From positions 1-64,000 of the forward strand of contig NZ_LKEV01000003.1 of the NCBI RefSeq assembly GCF_001412085.1: a stretch of 64,000 nt of DNA, read 5' to 3'. Shown here in pieces: positions 33,680 to 43,712 of this stretch. Each line of letters starts with the position of its first letter. The first letter of the stretch is position 1. The notes under the pieces were generated by a model. That model did not search any database and had not been told where the DNA came from. It saw only the letters and a list, made by a program, of their open reading frames with translations. The DNA comes from Corynebacterium lowii (GTDB lineage: Bacteria > Actinomycetota > Actinomycetes > Mycobacteriales > Mycobacteriaceae). Both the position numbers and the translations under genes were made by a program.

Positions 33680-35505
33680 ATGAAGAAATCCCTGCTCACC
33701 ATCGCAGGAACCCTGGCCATCGTTGGCCTGGGAAGCGTCACCCTCGTGGCCTGTGGCACCTCGCAGGAATCCTCCTCCGCGGCGAGCACAGCGGCTCCAG
33801 CAAGCAGTTCGCAGAACATCGACTACTCCTCGCTGGCTATTGATAATGCAGCCTGGAAGTACGACTCTGACAATGACGTGTACTACCAATTGGGCAATGA
33901 ATACGTGACCCAGCCGGAAGCCACCGATTATGAAACAATGGGCATTTTCGTTCCCGGTGCGTACCTGGACGCCAAGGATAATGGCGACGGCACCTACACC
34001 GCCTCGGTGAAAAAGGATGCTTCGGTGGGGGACTACAAGGCCTCCACCGCGCCCATCGTGCTGCCGGTCAATACACCTGGTTATGCGGCTCAAAAACCGC
34101 CCACGGAATACAGCTATGATTCCATTGCGGAATACATGAACGCCGGCATGATTTACGTGTGGCCCGGTATCCGGGGTAAAGACTCCAATACTGCGGAATA
34201 CACCGGCAATGCCCCCTGGGGCGCCACGGACATCAAGGCCGCGATCCGTTATCTGCGCTATAACGATGAGGCGCTGGCGGGAGATAAGGAGCAGGTATTC
34301 GTGTTCGGTCACTCCGGCGGTGGAGCACAATCCGCCATCGTGGGTGCCTCCGGTGATTCGGAACTCTACGAGCCCTACCTCAACACAATCGGTGCAGCCA
34401 TGATGGACGCCTCTGGCAAAGAGCTTTCCGACGCCGTGGCCGGGGCCATGACCTGGTGCCCGATTACCAGCCTGGACGAGGCCAATTCCGCCTATGAGTG
34501 GAATATGGGCCAGTTTGCCGATACCGATACCCGCGCCGAGGGTACCTGGACAAAGGAATACTCTAACGACCTGGCCGCGCAATTTGCCCAGTACATCAAT
34601 GAGATGAATCTCAAGGGCGAAAATGGCGAGGAATTGGAACTAAAGGAAAGCGATAACGGCATCTATCAAGCCGGTTCTTATTACGACGCCATCGTGCAGG
34701 TGGTGGAAGATTCCCTTAACGACTTCCTCAAGGTCACCCAATTCCCCTACACGCCCTCGAACGTGACGATGGCGGGCATGGGCACGGGTATCGGTCAGAC
34801 CGGTGCCGCCGGGCAGGGTGGTGATTCTCTACCGGAACTCCCCGAGGGGGCCACCCCGCCGGCCGGCATGGGCGGCGATTCCGAGGAGGACTCCACCACC
34901 TATAACACGGTGGAGGAATACATCGACTCCCTCAACTCCGATTCCGAGTGGGTGGAGTACGACTCCGCGAAGAACACCGCGAAGGCTTTGTGAAGAGCCA
35001 GAAGAATGCCTCCAAGAGCGTCGGTGCCCTTGATGGGTATGACCGCAGCCAAACGGAAAACACCGTGATGGGGATTGGCGCCGATGAGCCATTGCACTTC
35101 TCGGAGTCCTCGGCCTCGGTGCTAAAGCAGAACGAGGAGAAATACGCGAAGGCTTCCGGCTGGAACTCCGATTATGCGGCCTCTGGCTACGAGAGCGACT
35201 TTAAGACCACCGATGCCCAGGGCACCGACGTGGAAACCCGCATGAATATGTACAACCCCATGTACTTCCTTAGCGAGCATTACGCGGGTGAGGGCACCTC
35301 CACGGTAGCCCCGAATTGGCGTATCCGCACCGGCATTAAGCAGGGCGATACCGCCACCACCGTGGAATATAATCTCGCTCTGGCGCTCAAGGCCAAGGGG
35401 ATTGATACGGATTTTGCCACCATTTGGGGCCAGGGACACACGATGGCGGAACTAGAGGGTGATTCCACCTCCAACTTCATCGAGTGGGTCAAGCAGGCCA
35501 CATAA
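33680..35505 (+). pseudogene. subtype B tannase-like secreted esterase, single frameshift
   Basis: The N-terminal frame (to TGA 34991-34993) begins with a lipoprotein signal peptide MKKSLLTIAGTLAIVGLGSV and lipobox LVAC, then has the serine-hydrolase elbow FGHSGGGAQSA. At about 34980 the homology passes to the -1 frame and continues as GFVKSQKNASKSVGALDGYD through to WGQGHTMAELEGD (catalytic His region) and stop at 35503-35505. One missing base explains it; the sequence at the switch is not a known slippery heptamer. In intact form this would be an alpha/beta hydrolase of about 600 aa anchored outside the membrane. It could be a real lesion or a sequencing error. ATG 33644 is an alternative start. 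Confidence 0.7.
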
Positions 35506-35512
35506 AAAGAGA

Positions 35513-35557
35513 AAAGCCCGCCCCCTATATCCCTCGAAAAGGGCAGGGGCGGGCTTT
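35513..35557. terminator. bidirectional rho-independent terminator
   Basis: AAAGCCCGCCCC (35513-35524) pairs perfectly with GGGGCGGGCTTT (35546-35557), with a smaller inner stem between. A-rich and T-rich flanks allow termination from both sides, serving the tannase-like gene and the convergent aceB. Confidence 0.9.
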
Positions 35558-35566
35558 ATCTATGCC

Positions 35567-37768
35567 TTACTTTGCGGCCTCGCGCGCCTTGAACTCGCGG
35601 CGGCGAGCGTGCAGGATCGGCTCGGTATAACCGGCGGGGGATTCGGTTCCCTTGAGAATCAAATCCTTAGCCGCCTGGAAAGCGATGGAGTAGTCGAAGT
35701 CGCGCGCCATCGGCAGGTAGGCGGGATCGCCCTCGTTTTGCTTATCGACGACCTCGGCCATGCGTTCTAGCGACTCAATGACCTGCTCCTTGCTAATCAC
35801 GCCGTGACGCAACCAGTTGGCGAGCAACTGGGAGGAGATGCGTAGGGTGGCGCGATCCTCCATGAGGTCCACGTTGTGAATATCCGGGACCTTGGAGCAG
35901 CCAACGCCCTGCTCCACCCAACGCACCACGTAGCCGAGGATGGACTGGCAGTTGTTGTCCACCTCTTCCTTGATCTCCTCGGCAGACCACGTGGGGTTCT
36001 CCGTTACCGGCACGGTGAGCAGATCGCGGAAGGAATCGCGGCGGCCCGCCTCAATGAGCTGCTGCTGCACCTCGCGCACGTCCACCTTGTGATAGTGCGT
36101 GGCGTGCAGGGTAGCGGCGGTGGGGGAGGGAACCCACGCGGTATTAGCGCCCTCGCGCAGCTGGCCGATCTTCTGCTCCACCATTTCCGCGAGCAGATCG
36201 GTCTTGGCCCACATGCCCTTGCCGATCTGCGCTACGCCGGAAAGGCCGCGCTCTAGGCCTGCGTCCACGTTGTTATCCTCGTAGGCCTGCTTCCAGGGAG
36301 CGGTCTGCATATCGGGCTTGCGCACCATCGCGCCGGCCTCCATCGAGGTGTGGATTTCATCGCCGGTGCGGTCGAGGAAGCCGGTGTTGATGAAGGCCAG
36401 TCGGTGCGCCACGGCCTGTATGCAGGCATCCAAGTTTGCAGAGGTGCGGCGTTCCTCGTCCATCACGCCCACCTTGAGCGTGTTGGGCTCCAAGCCCAGC
36501 AGCTGCTCCACGCGGCCGAAGAGTTCATCGGTGAAGGCCACTTCCTGCGGGCCGTGCTGCTTGGGCTTCACGATGTAGATGGAGCCGGTCACGGAGTTAC
36601 GCAGCGGGTTATCCTCGCGGATACCGGGCAGGGCGCAGGCCGCGGTAATCACGGCGTCCATGATGCCCTCGTAGATTTCCTCGCCGTCGATGAGGATGGC
36701 GGGGTTGGTCATCAGGTGGCCCACGTTGCGCACCAGTAGGGTGGAACGCCCCTTGAGCACGGTCTGCGAGCCGGTGCGGGAGATGTAGGTGCGATCCGGG
36801 TTCAGCTCGCGGGTGAAGGTCTTATCCCCCTTGGTCACCTCCTCCTTGAGCTTTCCGGTGTTCAGGCCGAACCAGTTGCGGTAACCCAGGGTCTTATCCT
36901 CGGCATCCACAGCGGCCACGGAATCCTCGAAGTCGATGATGGTGGAGGTGGCGGATTCGAGAACGATGTCCTCCACGCCAGCGCGATCCGTCTTGCCCAC
37001 GGTGGAGGTGGGGTTAATGCGGATGTCGATGTGCAGACCGTTGTTGTAGAGGATGATGGAGGAGGGATCACCGAAGTCACCCACGAAGCCCTTGTAGGCC
37101 TTGGGGTTCTTCAACGGGATGCACTCGCCATCCACGCGGGCACAGAGGCTGCCGCGCACCACGCTGTAGCTCTCCACCTCGGCGTGGCTCGCGCCGTCGA
37201 GAGGCACAACCTCGTCGAGGAAGGCGCGGCCCCAGGCGATCACCTTGGCCCCGCGCACGGGGTTGTAGGGGCCGGAGCGGTGTGCGCCATCGTCCTCGGG
37301 GATGACGTCGGTGCCGTAGAGAGCGTCGTACAGCGAACCCCAGCGTGCGTTGGTGGCGTTGAGGGCAAAGCGGGCGTTGAGCACCGGCACCACGAGCTGC
37401 GGACCAGCGATCTCGGAGAACTCGGGATCGGTGTTCTCGGTGCTGATGGTGGCCTTGTCCGGGGTGGGCTCCAGGTAGCCGATGGAGCGCAAGTATTCCT
37501 CGTGCTGCGCGGGATCGGGGCGGCCGGGGTTGGCGCGGAAGTATTCATCGAGCTGGCTTTGCAGCTCCTCGCGCCGGGCCAGCAGTTCCTTGTTTCGCGG
37601 GGTCAGGTCCGCCACGATGGCTGCGAATCCCTGCCAGAACTCTGCCGCGTCATTGCCGATCTCGGGCAGAACCTCCTCGACGACGAAGTCGTGGAGGACA
37701 CGGGCTACGTCCATTCCGGCGACCTGGACGCGGTCGTCCTTTGTGCTGAGAGCCGGGGTCGTGGGCAT
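35567..37768 (-). CDS. aceB: malate synthase G
   Basis: 733 aa, glyoxylate shunt enzyme that condenses glyoxylate with acetyl-CoA to malate. Family segments are clear: [88 protein letters not shown] and [14 protein letters not shown], with the general-base Asp in [17 protein letters not shown]. Length equals the single-chain G form. Start: ATG 37768 is seven bases after GAGGAG; another ATG lies 15 bases upstream. It is divergent from aceA across a 453-base control region. In C. glutamicum this pair is induced on acetate through RamA and RamB. Confidence 0.96.
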   Translation of the reverse strand: MPTTPALSTKDDRVQVAGMDVARVLHDFVVEEVLPEIGNDAAEFWQGFAAIVADLTPRNKELLARREELQSQLDEYFRANPGRPDPAQHEEYLRSIGYLEPTPDKATISTENTDPEFSEIAGPQLVVPVLNARFALNATNARWGSLYDALYGTDVIPEDDGAHRSGPYNPVRGAKVIAWGRAFLDEVVPLDGASHAEVESYSVVRGSLCARVDGECIPLKNPKAYKGFVGDFGDPSSIILYNNGLHIDIRINPTSTVGKTDRAGVEDIVLESATSTIIDFEDSVAAVDAEDKTLGYRNWFGLNTGKLKEEVTKGDKTFTRELNPDRTYISRTGSQTVLKGRSTLLVRNVGHLMTNPAILIDGEEIYEGIMDAVITAACALPGIREDNPLRNSVTGSIYIVKPKQHGPQEVAFTDELFGRVEQLLGLEPNTLKVGVMDEERRTSANLDACIQAVAHRLAFINTGFLDRTGDEIHTSMEAGAMVRKPDMQTAPWKQAYEDNNVDAGLERGLSGVAQIGKGMWAKTDLLAEMVEQKIGQLREGANTAWVPSPTAATLHATHYHKVDVREVQQQLIEAGRRDSFRDLLTVPVTENPTWSAEEIKEEVDNNCQSILGYVVRWVEQGVGCSKVPDIHNVDLMEDRATLRISSQLLANWLRHGVISKEQVIESLERMAEVVDKQNEGDPAYLPMARDFDYSIAFQAAKDLILKGTESPAGYTEPILHARRREFKAREAAK

Positions 37769-38221
37769 CTGGGAACTCCTCATGATGTGGCGAACGAATG
37801 AAAGCGCGGCGTGATCGCCGCTTGGTGGCTCATCGTATGTGTGTGAAGTCACCGTGCAAAGTACTTTGGAAAAATTTTCTTCCGGCTACCCCCGTCATAA
37901 TCGGAAGTGTGGAGGGGCGGTGTCGGGGGTAGTGGCGAATGTTTTATTGGGGATAGTAGGGTGTATGACAAGCGGTTTCGTGTGGTGGGTCACGGGGTGG
38001 CGCGGGGGTGATTTTAGTGGGGAGAACTAACATCTCGTGAGTTTTTTGAGTCCGTTCCGCTACCCCCGGTGGAAAAAATCTTGGCCAGATTCATTGACGT
38101 GAGCCTTCGATACTGCCATTCTGTGAATCACGCCACCGGATGTGGTGTGAGAGGGTTCTATCTCGTTGGAGCCCAGCAGTATCCCACTTTTCAAGACCCA
38201 CGTTAGGAAGTTGGTGCGATT
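37769..38221. promoter_or_regulatory. aceB-aceA divergent control region
   Basis: No gene is visible in these 453 bases. They hold repeated RamA-like C5/G5 motifs: CTACCCCCGT (37886-37895), CGGGGGTAG (37924-37932), CGGGGGTGA (near 38003) and CTACCCCCGG (near 38060). A RamB-like sequence on the minus strand (AGTACTTTGCAC, 37864-37853) is also present. A possible aceA promoter is TTGACG (near 38094) with CATTCT 17 bases on. TGTGAATCACGCCAC near 38121 only half matches the GlxR consensus. Assignments rest on remembered C. glutamicum motifs. Confidence 0.5.
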
Positions 38222-39517
38222 ATGACCGCTACCGGCCAAGCCCGTACAGCCGAGGAAATTCAGAAGGATTGGGATGAAAACCCGAGGTGGTCCGCCGTTC
38301 AGCGCGACTACACGGCAGAGCAGGTAGCCAAGCTCCAGGGCACCGTCGTTGAGGAGAACACCCTCGCACGCCGCGGCGCTGAGATCCTCTGGGACGAGGT
38401 GAACAAGGGCAACGGGTACTACATCAACGCCCTGGGTGCCCTGACCGGCAACCAGGCCGTGCAGCAGGTGCGCGCTGGTCTGAAGGCCGTGTACCTCTCC
38501 GGTTGGCAGGTTGCAGGTGACGCCAACCTCTCCGGCCACACCTACCCGGATCAGTCCCTCTACCCGGCGAACTCCGTGCCCAACGTGGTGCGTCGCATCA
38601 ACAACGCCCTGCTGCGCGCCGATGAGATCGCTCGCGTTGAGGGCGATGACTCCGTGGATAACTGGCTCGTTCCCGTCGTGGCGGACGCCGAGGCTGGCTT
38701 CGGTGGTGCCCTCAACGTCTACGAGCTCCAGAAGGCCATGATCGCCGCTGGTGCCGCCGGTACCCACTGGGAGGATCAGCTCGCCTCCGAGAAGAAGTGT
38801 GGCCACCTGGGTGGCAAGGTGCTTATCCCCACCCAGCAGCACATCCGCACCCTGTCCTCCGCGCGTCTGGCTGCCGACGTTACCAACACGCCCACCGTGA
38901 TCGTGGCGCGTACCGACGCCGAGGCCGCCACCCTGCTCACCTCCGACGTGGACGAGCGCGACCACCAGTTCCTCACCGGTGAGCGTTCCGCCGAGGGCTA
39001 CTACTACGTGAAGAACGGCATCGAGCCCTGCATCGCTCGCGCCAAGAGCTTCGCTCCCTACGCGGACCTGATCTGGATGGAGACGGGTACCCCGGACCTG
39101 GATCTGGCTAAGCGCTTCGCCGAGGGCGTGCGCTCCGAGTTCCCGGATCAGCTCCTGGCCTACAACTGCTCGCCTTCCTTCAACTGGTCGGCACACCTGG
39201 ATGCGGACGAGATCGCCAAGTTCCAGAAGGAACTGGGTGCGATGGGCTTCGCCTTCCAGTTCATCACCCTGGCGGGCTTCCACTCCCTGAACTACTCCAT
39301 GTTCGACCTGGCTCACGGCTATGCCCGCAACGGCATGACCTCCTTCGTGGACCTCCAGAACCGCGAGTTCAAGGCAGCCGAGGAGCGCGGCTTCACCGCC
39401 GTCAAGCACCAGCGCGAGGTGGGCGCGGGCTACTTCGACGCCATCGCCACCACCGTGGACCCGAACTCCTCCACCACCGCCCTGAAGGGCTCCACGGAGG
39501 AAGGCCAGTTCCACTAG
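38222..39517 (+). CDS. aceA: isocitrate lyase
   Basis: 431 aa. It cleaves isocitrate to glyoxylate and succinate, the first step of the glyoxylate shunt. Key segments: [33 protein letters not shown] (metal-binding Asp), the catalytic loop [18 protein letters not shown] with the active Cys, and [16 protein letters not shown]. Length and sequence agree with actinobacterial AceA. GGAAG lies before ATG 38222. It is divergent from aceB. Codon use is strongly biased to C/G-ending codons, as expected for a well-expressed gene. Confidence 0.97.
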   Translation: MTATGQARTAEEIQKDWDENPRWSAVQRDYTAEQVAKLQGTVVEENTLARRGAEILWDEVNKGNGYYINALGALTGNQAVQQVRAGLKAVYLSGWQVAGDANLSGHTYPDQSLYPANSVPNVVRRINNALLRADEIARVEGDDSVDNWLVPVVADAEAGFGGALNVYELQKAMIAAGAAGTHWEDQLASEKKCGHLGGKVLIPTQQHIRTLSSARLAADVTNTPTVIVARTDAEAATLLTSDVDERDHQFLTGERSAEGYYYVKNGIEPCIARAKSFAPYADLIWMETGTPDLDLAKRFAEGVRSEFPDQLLAYNCSPSFNWSAHLDADEIAKFQKELGAMGFAFQFITLAGFHSLNYSMFDLAHGYARNGMTSFVDLQNREFKAAEERGFTAVKHQREVGAGYFDAIATTVDPNSSTTALKGSTEEGQFH

Positions 39518-39564
39518 GAACGAGCTCCACGACCATCGAATACCCAAGGAGGGTGTAAGAAACG

Positions 39565-40062
39565 ATGACGCAGTTTATCCCCACCGCAGACCTCGTAGAC
39601 ATCATCGGTGAAAGCGTGCGCAGCTGTGATACGCAGTTCCGCACCATCGGTGGGCGCGTGGAGTTCCACGGTCCCATCACCACGATCCGGTGTTTTCAGG
39701 ATAACGGCCTGGTAAAGCAGACGCTGAACTCAGAGGGCAACGGTGGGGTGCTCGTCGTCGATGGCGACGCCTCCGTGCACACCGCCCTCGTGGGCGATCT
39801 CATCGCCGGGGCGGGTCTGAAAAATAACTGGGCCGGAGTAATTATCAACGGCGCGGTACGCGATTCCGCTGTGATCGCGGAGCTGGACTTTGGCTGCAAG
39901 GCTCTGGGGACTAACCCTCGCAAGTCCAGCAAGGATGGTGCCGGGGAGAAGAACGTCACCGTTCACTTCGGTGGTGTGGACTTTGTGCCGGGCCAGTACG
40001 TCTACGCGGATGCGGATGGCGTGGTGGTCACGGAGGAGCCGATTACTCCTCCGCAGGCATAA
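39565..40062 (+). CDS. rraA: RraA family protein (4-hydroxy-4-methyl-2-oxoglutarate aldolase-like / RNase E regulator-like)
   Basis: 165 aa. The family core [42 protein letters not shown] and [13 protein letters not shown] is complete, including the Asp and Arg of the aldolase active site (GAVRD). RraA proteins bind RNase E in E. coli, and related ones are metal-dependent aldolases; which applies here is unknown. CAAGGAGG is at 39544-39551 before ATG 39565. Its last 20 bases overlap, in opposite orientation, the 3' end of the DUF402 gene. Confidence 0.9.
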   Translation: MTQFIPTADLVDIIGESVRSCDTQFRTIGGRVEFHGPITTIRCFQDNGLVKQTLNSEGNGGVLVVDGDASVHTALVGDLIAGAGLKNNWAGVIINGAVRDSAVIAELDFGCKALGTNPRKSSKDGAGEKNVTVHFGGVDFVPGQYVYADADGVVVTEEPITPPQA

Positions 40063-40582
40063 GAGCCACGTTTGAGGCCCAGGTGAGTTTTACTCCCTGG
40101 GCCTCAAGCCATGCTTGGGGGTCCTCGCCGTGTCGAGCAGAGCCGGCCACCGCCTGCACGGTGGTTTCCAGGGCCACCTGGGCCTCGGCGGAGTCAATGA
40201 GCCCCGCGCTGGTGGCGGCGGCCAGTTCATCGAGGTCGAGTACGTCAAGGGCGCGGCCATCGCTGTGGCTCACCAAATCCACGTAGAGGTCTCTGGTGTA
40301 CCAGCGCTGCCCTTCGTGCGAAATAGCGGCGACGTCAATATAAAGGCGCTGGCTGCTTTCATAACCGGGGCGGAAGTGGAAGATATTGGCGCGCAGATTC
40401 CATTCAGGCAGCAGCCAGGATTCCAGGTAGCCAAAGCGCGGGTGATTCGCACCGCGCGCCATGTACAGCCCCCAGGGTGCGAGGTCAAAGCGATCCACGG
40501 GGCGGAGAAAGCCCTTGGGATCGGTATTGGTCATGGTCCCAAGATCAAAGGTCTCCCGCTTGATCGGGTGGAGATCAACCAT
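40043..40582 (-). CDS. DUF402 domain-containing protein
   Basis: 179 aa soluble protein. [46 protein letters not shown] and [19 protein letters not shown] match DUF402, whose best-known relative FomD is a metal-dependent phosphonate-nucleotide hydrolase. The TRDLYVDLV...LDVLDLDEL acidic residues fit the metal site. Function here is unassigned. It overlaps rraA tail-to-tail by 20 bases, and its start lies five bases from the stop of the secreted-protein gene upstream, which suggests co-transcription. Confidence 0.8.
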   Translation of the reverse strand: MVDLHPIKRETFDLGTMTNTDPKGFLRPVDRFDLAPWGLYMARGANHPRFGYLESWLLPEWNLRANIFHFRPGYESSQRLYIDVAAISHEGQRWYTRDLYVDLVSHSDGRALDVLDLDELAAATSAGLIDSAEAQVALETTVQAVAGSARHGEDPQAWLEAQGVKLTWASNVALMPAEE

Positions 40583-40587
40583 GAGAA

Positions 40588-41277
40588 CTAGCGGGCGTTA
40601 TTGACGATCCCGGCCGTGGGGAGGTAGGTGCAGGCACCCTGCTGGGTGTGCACGGTGCCGGTGATAACGGCCACGATGGTGCCCTTGCCGGTATCGGCGG
40701 TGGCGGAGAGCGTGGCGGGACCCTGCGGGTTGATTCCGTGGTTGCCCAGCTTGGTGGTCCCCGCCGCCAGAGTGTTCAGGTTGAACCAATGCACGGACAT
40801 GTCATTTTGCTCCGGGGCCGCGGCGGCGGTGCCCAGGCCGGTGAAGAGGAAGGCCGTTTGGCCCTCGGCGGCACCGGGGGCGGGAATCTGGGCGGGGCCG
40901 GGTACACCGATGGCGGTGCCCACGGAGTTGAGCTGCCCCTCAATGCAGTTACCCGCCACGGTGGGCCAGTAGAACTGGGCAAAGTGAGGGGCATTCTCGG
41001 GCAGTTCCACCGCACCCTCGGTATTGCCGGTGCCCTCATAAAAGTCCGCCGCCGCGCGGATGGCGGAGGCCATATCCTTGGGCAGCCAGGGCTGGGCGGC
41101 AAAGTCGCGGGCCTGCTGCACCTGTTGCTGGGAGGGGAGATAGAGCGGCCCCTCGGGCAGCGGCGGAACCGGCAGAATGGGGGCCGCCTGGGCAGGCAGG
41201 GCGGCGGCGAGGCCGAGCCCCGCGCTGGTGACGATGGCGGCGAGCGTGGCTCCGAGGCGGCGGGAGAGGTGCGGCAC
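40588..41277 (-). CDS. secreted protein of unknown function
   Basis: 229 aa from GTG 41277 (AAAGGG eight bases upstream). The N terminus has basic residues and a hydrophobic LGATLAAIVTSAGLGLAAAL ending in the AQA cleavage site. The mature part is Pro/Gly/Ala-rich, has two cysteines (NCIEG and GACTY) that may form a disulfide, and the pattern HFAQFYWPTVAGNCIEG; I remember similar corynebacterial/mycobacterial exported proteins but no function. It reads into the DUF402 gene with five bases between. Longer in-frame upstream sequence has no good ribosome site. Confidence 0.65.
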   Translation of the reverse strand: MPHLSRRLGATLAAIVTSAGLGLAAALPAQAAPILPVPPLPEGPLYLPSQQQVQQARDFAAQPWLPKDMASAIRAAADFYEGTGNTEGAVELPENAPHFAQFYWPTVAGNCIEGQLNSVGTAIGVPGPAQIPAPGAAEGQTAFLFTGLGTAAAAPEQNDMSVHWFNLNTLAAGTTKLGNHGINPQGPATLSATADTGKGTIVAVITGTVHTQQGACTYLPTAGIVNNAR

Positions 41278-41413
41278 GGCGAGGCCCTTTCTTGCGCGGT
41301 TTCTGTTACTCCCGTGAAACTCTACACCACAAAATGAACGGTTGCCTCCGCGCCGGTGATAGCACATACTGTGGTGGACGGTGCAAGAGAGTAAGAGAGA
41401 TCAGGAGGAAAGT

Positions 41414-41617
41414 ATGCAGAAGAACGATAAATCGGTAGCGATACTGCTCTTCGGGGGAAGTCTCATGGCAGCGCTGGCCATCTTCATGGCGCCCATGCTT
41501 TTCAGCGCAGCCGCAGAGTGGCAATGGGCTCTCTTCAGCCTCTTCCTGGGCGCGGGCATGGCCTCCCTATATATTGCGCGGGCCTGGTCGCGGGAGCTGC
41601 GCAAGCCGCAGCAGTAG
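41414..41617 (+). CDS. small two-helix membrane protein
   Basis: 67 aa from ATG 41414, preceded by a very good ribosome site (AGGAGGAAAG). Two hydrophobic segments (SVAILLFGGSLMAALAIFMA and ALFSLFLGAGMASLYIA) are joined by a short loop, with a basic C terminus. No family recognised. Divergent from the secreted-protein gene; typA follows after about 140 bases. Confidence 0.65.
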   Translation: MQKNDKSVAILLFGGSLMAALAIFMAPMLFSAAAEWQWALFSLFLGAGMASLYIARAWSRELRKPQQ

Positions 41618-41756
41618 GAGCGGTATAACGGTGCGCATAAGGGGCACAGCGGGGGCGTCGATAAGCCATACATAAGCCAACGTGCACCGCTGCCGCGCAC
41701 GGAGTAACCTTTCATCAGTTCTTATATCCCCGCACTGTGCTAGGAGTACCCCCGTA

Positions 41757-43670
41757 GTGAGCCACCCAGAGTTCCGTAACGTCGCCATCGTCGCGCACGT
41801 GGACCACGGCAAGACCACCCTTGTTAACGCCATGCTGGAGCAATCCGGCGTTTTTGGCGACCACGAGGAGGTGGCCGACCGCGTGATGGACTCCGGTGAC
41901 TTGGAAAAGGAAAAGGGCATTACCATCCTGGCCAAGAACACCGCCATCCGCCGCAAGGGCCTGGGCAAGGACGGCAATGACCTCATCATTAACGTGATCG
42001 ACACCCCCGGCCACGCGGATTTCGGTGGCGAGGTGGAGCGCGCGCTGTCGATGGTGGACGGCGTGGTGCTGCTGGTGGATGCCTCCGAGGGGCCGCTGCC
42101 GCAGACCCGCTTCGTGCTGGGCAAGGCCCTGGCCGCCAAGATGCCGGTGATTATCCTGGTGAACAAGACCGACCGCCCTGATGCGCGTATCGACGCCGTG
42201 GTGGAGGAGTCCCAGGATCTGCTGCTGGAGCTGGCCTCTAGCCTGGATGACCCCGAGGCCGCCGAGGCCGCGGAGCAGTTGCTCGACCTGCCGGTGCTGT
42301 ACGCCTCCGGCCGCGAGGGCAAGGCCTCTACCAATAACCCCGGCGATGGCAATGTGCCCGATTCCCCGGATTTGCAGCCGCTCTTTGACGTCATCTACGA
42401 GGTGCTGCCCGAGCCCACCGCCACGCTCGACGGCCCCTTGCAGGCGCACGTGACCAACCTGGATTCTTCCTCCTTCCTGGGCCGCATCGGCCTGGTGCGC
42501 ATCCACTCCGGCACCTTGAAGAAGGGCCAGCACGTGGCCTGGATTCACTACGACGAGGAGGGCAACCAGCACACCAAGGACGTCAAGATTGCCGAGCTGC
42601 TGCGCACCGAGGGCGTGAACCGCGTTCCCACCGATGAGGTGGTGGCCGGTGACATCGCGGCGGTCTCCGGCATTGACGAGATCATGATTGGCGATACCCT
42701 GGCGGACCTGGAAAACCCGGTGGCCCTGCCGCGCATCACCGTGGACGAGCCGGCTATCTCCATGACCATCGGTGTGAATACCTCCCCGATGGCCGGCCGC
42801 GGTGGCGGCGATAAGCTCACCGCCCGCCTGGTGAAGGCGCGCCTAGACCAGGAGCTCATCGGTAACGTGTCTATCCGCGTGCTGCCCACCGAGCGCCCCG
42901 ACGCCTGGGAGGTGCAGGGCCGCGGCGAGATGGCGCTTTCCGTGCTGGTGGAGACGATGCGCCGCGAGGGCTTTGAGCTCACCGTGGGCAAGCCCCAGGT
43001 GGTCACGCAGACCATCGACGGGAAGCTCTACGAGCCCTACGAGATCATGGTCATCGACATTCCTTCCGAGCACCAGGGCGCGGTGACGCAGCTCATGGCC
43101 GCGCGCAAGGGTCAGATGCAGGCGATGGATACCACGCCGGGTTCCGATTGGATTCGCATGGAATACCGCGTTCCGGCCCGTGGTCTCATCGGCTTCCGCA
43201 CCACCTTTATGACGGAAACGCGCGGCACCGGCATCGCTAACTCCTACTCCGATGGCATGGACCTGTGGGCGGGGGAGATCAAGGATCGCCCCAATGGCTC
43301 CCTGGTGGCGGACCGCTCCGGTCAGGTCACGGCCTACGCCTTGACGCAGCTGGCCGATCGTGGCGATTTCTTTGTGGAGCCGGGTGCCGAGACCTACGAG
43401 GGCATGGTCGTGGGCGCCAATAACCGTGATGAGGATATGGACATCAACATCACCAAGGAGAAGAAACTCACGAATATGCGCTCCGCCACGGCGGACGCCA
43501 CCGTGACGCTGGCCAAGGCCCGCACCCTCTCCCTGGATGAGGCGATGGAGTTCTGTGGCGGCGATGAGTGCGTGGAGGTCACCCCCGACGTCCTGCGCGT
43601 GCGCAAGGTGGTGCTCAATGCCACCGAGCGTGCCCGTGCCCGTTCCCGCGAGAAGGCCCGCAACAAGTAA
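41757..43670 (+). CDS. typA: translational GTPase TypA/BipA
   Basis: 637 aa ribosome-binding GTPase. G1 AHVDHGKTTLVNAML is at residues 13-27; ITILAKNTA lies in switch I; G3 DTPGHADFGGEV, G4 NKTDRPDA; later EF-G-like domains (DGPLQAHVTNLDSS, RGEMALSVLVETMRREG) and the TypA C terminus. Family length is about 610-640. The start is GTG 41757 (GVSHPEF); GGAG lies about nine bases upstream. It begins the typA-lpqW-mshB block conserved with mycobacteria, where typA also neighbours lpqW. Confidence 0.95.
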   Translation: MSHPEFRNVAIVAHVDHGKTTLVNAMLEQSGVFGDHEEVADRVMDSGDLEKEKGITILAKNTAIRRKGLGKDGNDLIINVIDTPGHADFGGEVERALSMVDGVVLLVDASEGPLPQTRFVLGKALAAKMPVIILVNKTDRPDARIDAVVEESQDLLLELASSLDDPEAAEAAEQLLDLPVLYASGREGKASTNNPGDGNVPDSPDLQPLFDVIYEVLPEPTATLDGPLQAHVTNLDSSSFLGRIGLVRIHSGTLKKGQHVAWIHYDEEGNQHTKDVKIAELLRTEGVNRVPTDEVVAGDIAAVSGIDEIMIGDTLADLENPVALPRITVDEPAISMTIGVNTSPMAGRGGGDKLTARLVKARLDQELIGNVSIRVLPTERPDAWEVQGRGEMALSVLVETMRREGFELTVGKPQVVTQTIDGKLYEPYEIMVIDIPSEHQGAVTQLMAARKGQMQAMDTTPGSDWIRMEYRVPARGLIGFRTTFMTETRGTGIANSYSDGMDLWAGEIKDRPNGSLVADRSGQVTAYALTQLADRGDFFVEPGAETYEGMVVGANNRDEDMDINITKEKKLTNMRSATADATVTLAKARTLSLDEAMEFCGGDECVEVTPDVLRVRKVVLNATERARARSREKARNK

Positions 43671-43712
43671 GTTGCGGCGCTCACGCCCCGCTGTGCACTA
43701 CCCTTGTTCTGC

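Noticed and set aside
34980..35000. Programmed -1 frameshift in the tannase-like gene.
   Set aside because: No X-XXY-YYZ slippery heptamer or downstream structure is apparent; a single-base loss is simpler.
37839..38030. 63-codon open frame inside the aceB-aceA gap.
   Set aside because: No ribosome site and unnatural composition; the region is better explained as regulatory DNA.
38060..39547. 495-codon minus-strand open frame opposite aceA.
   Set aside because: aceA on the plus strand is a clear, complete enzyme; the antisense frame has no ribosome site or homology.
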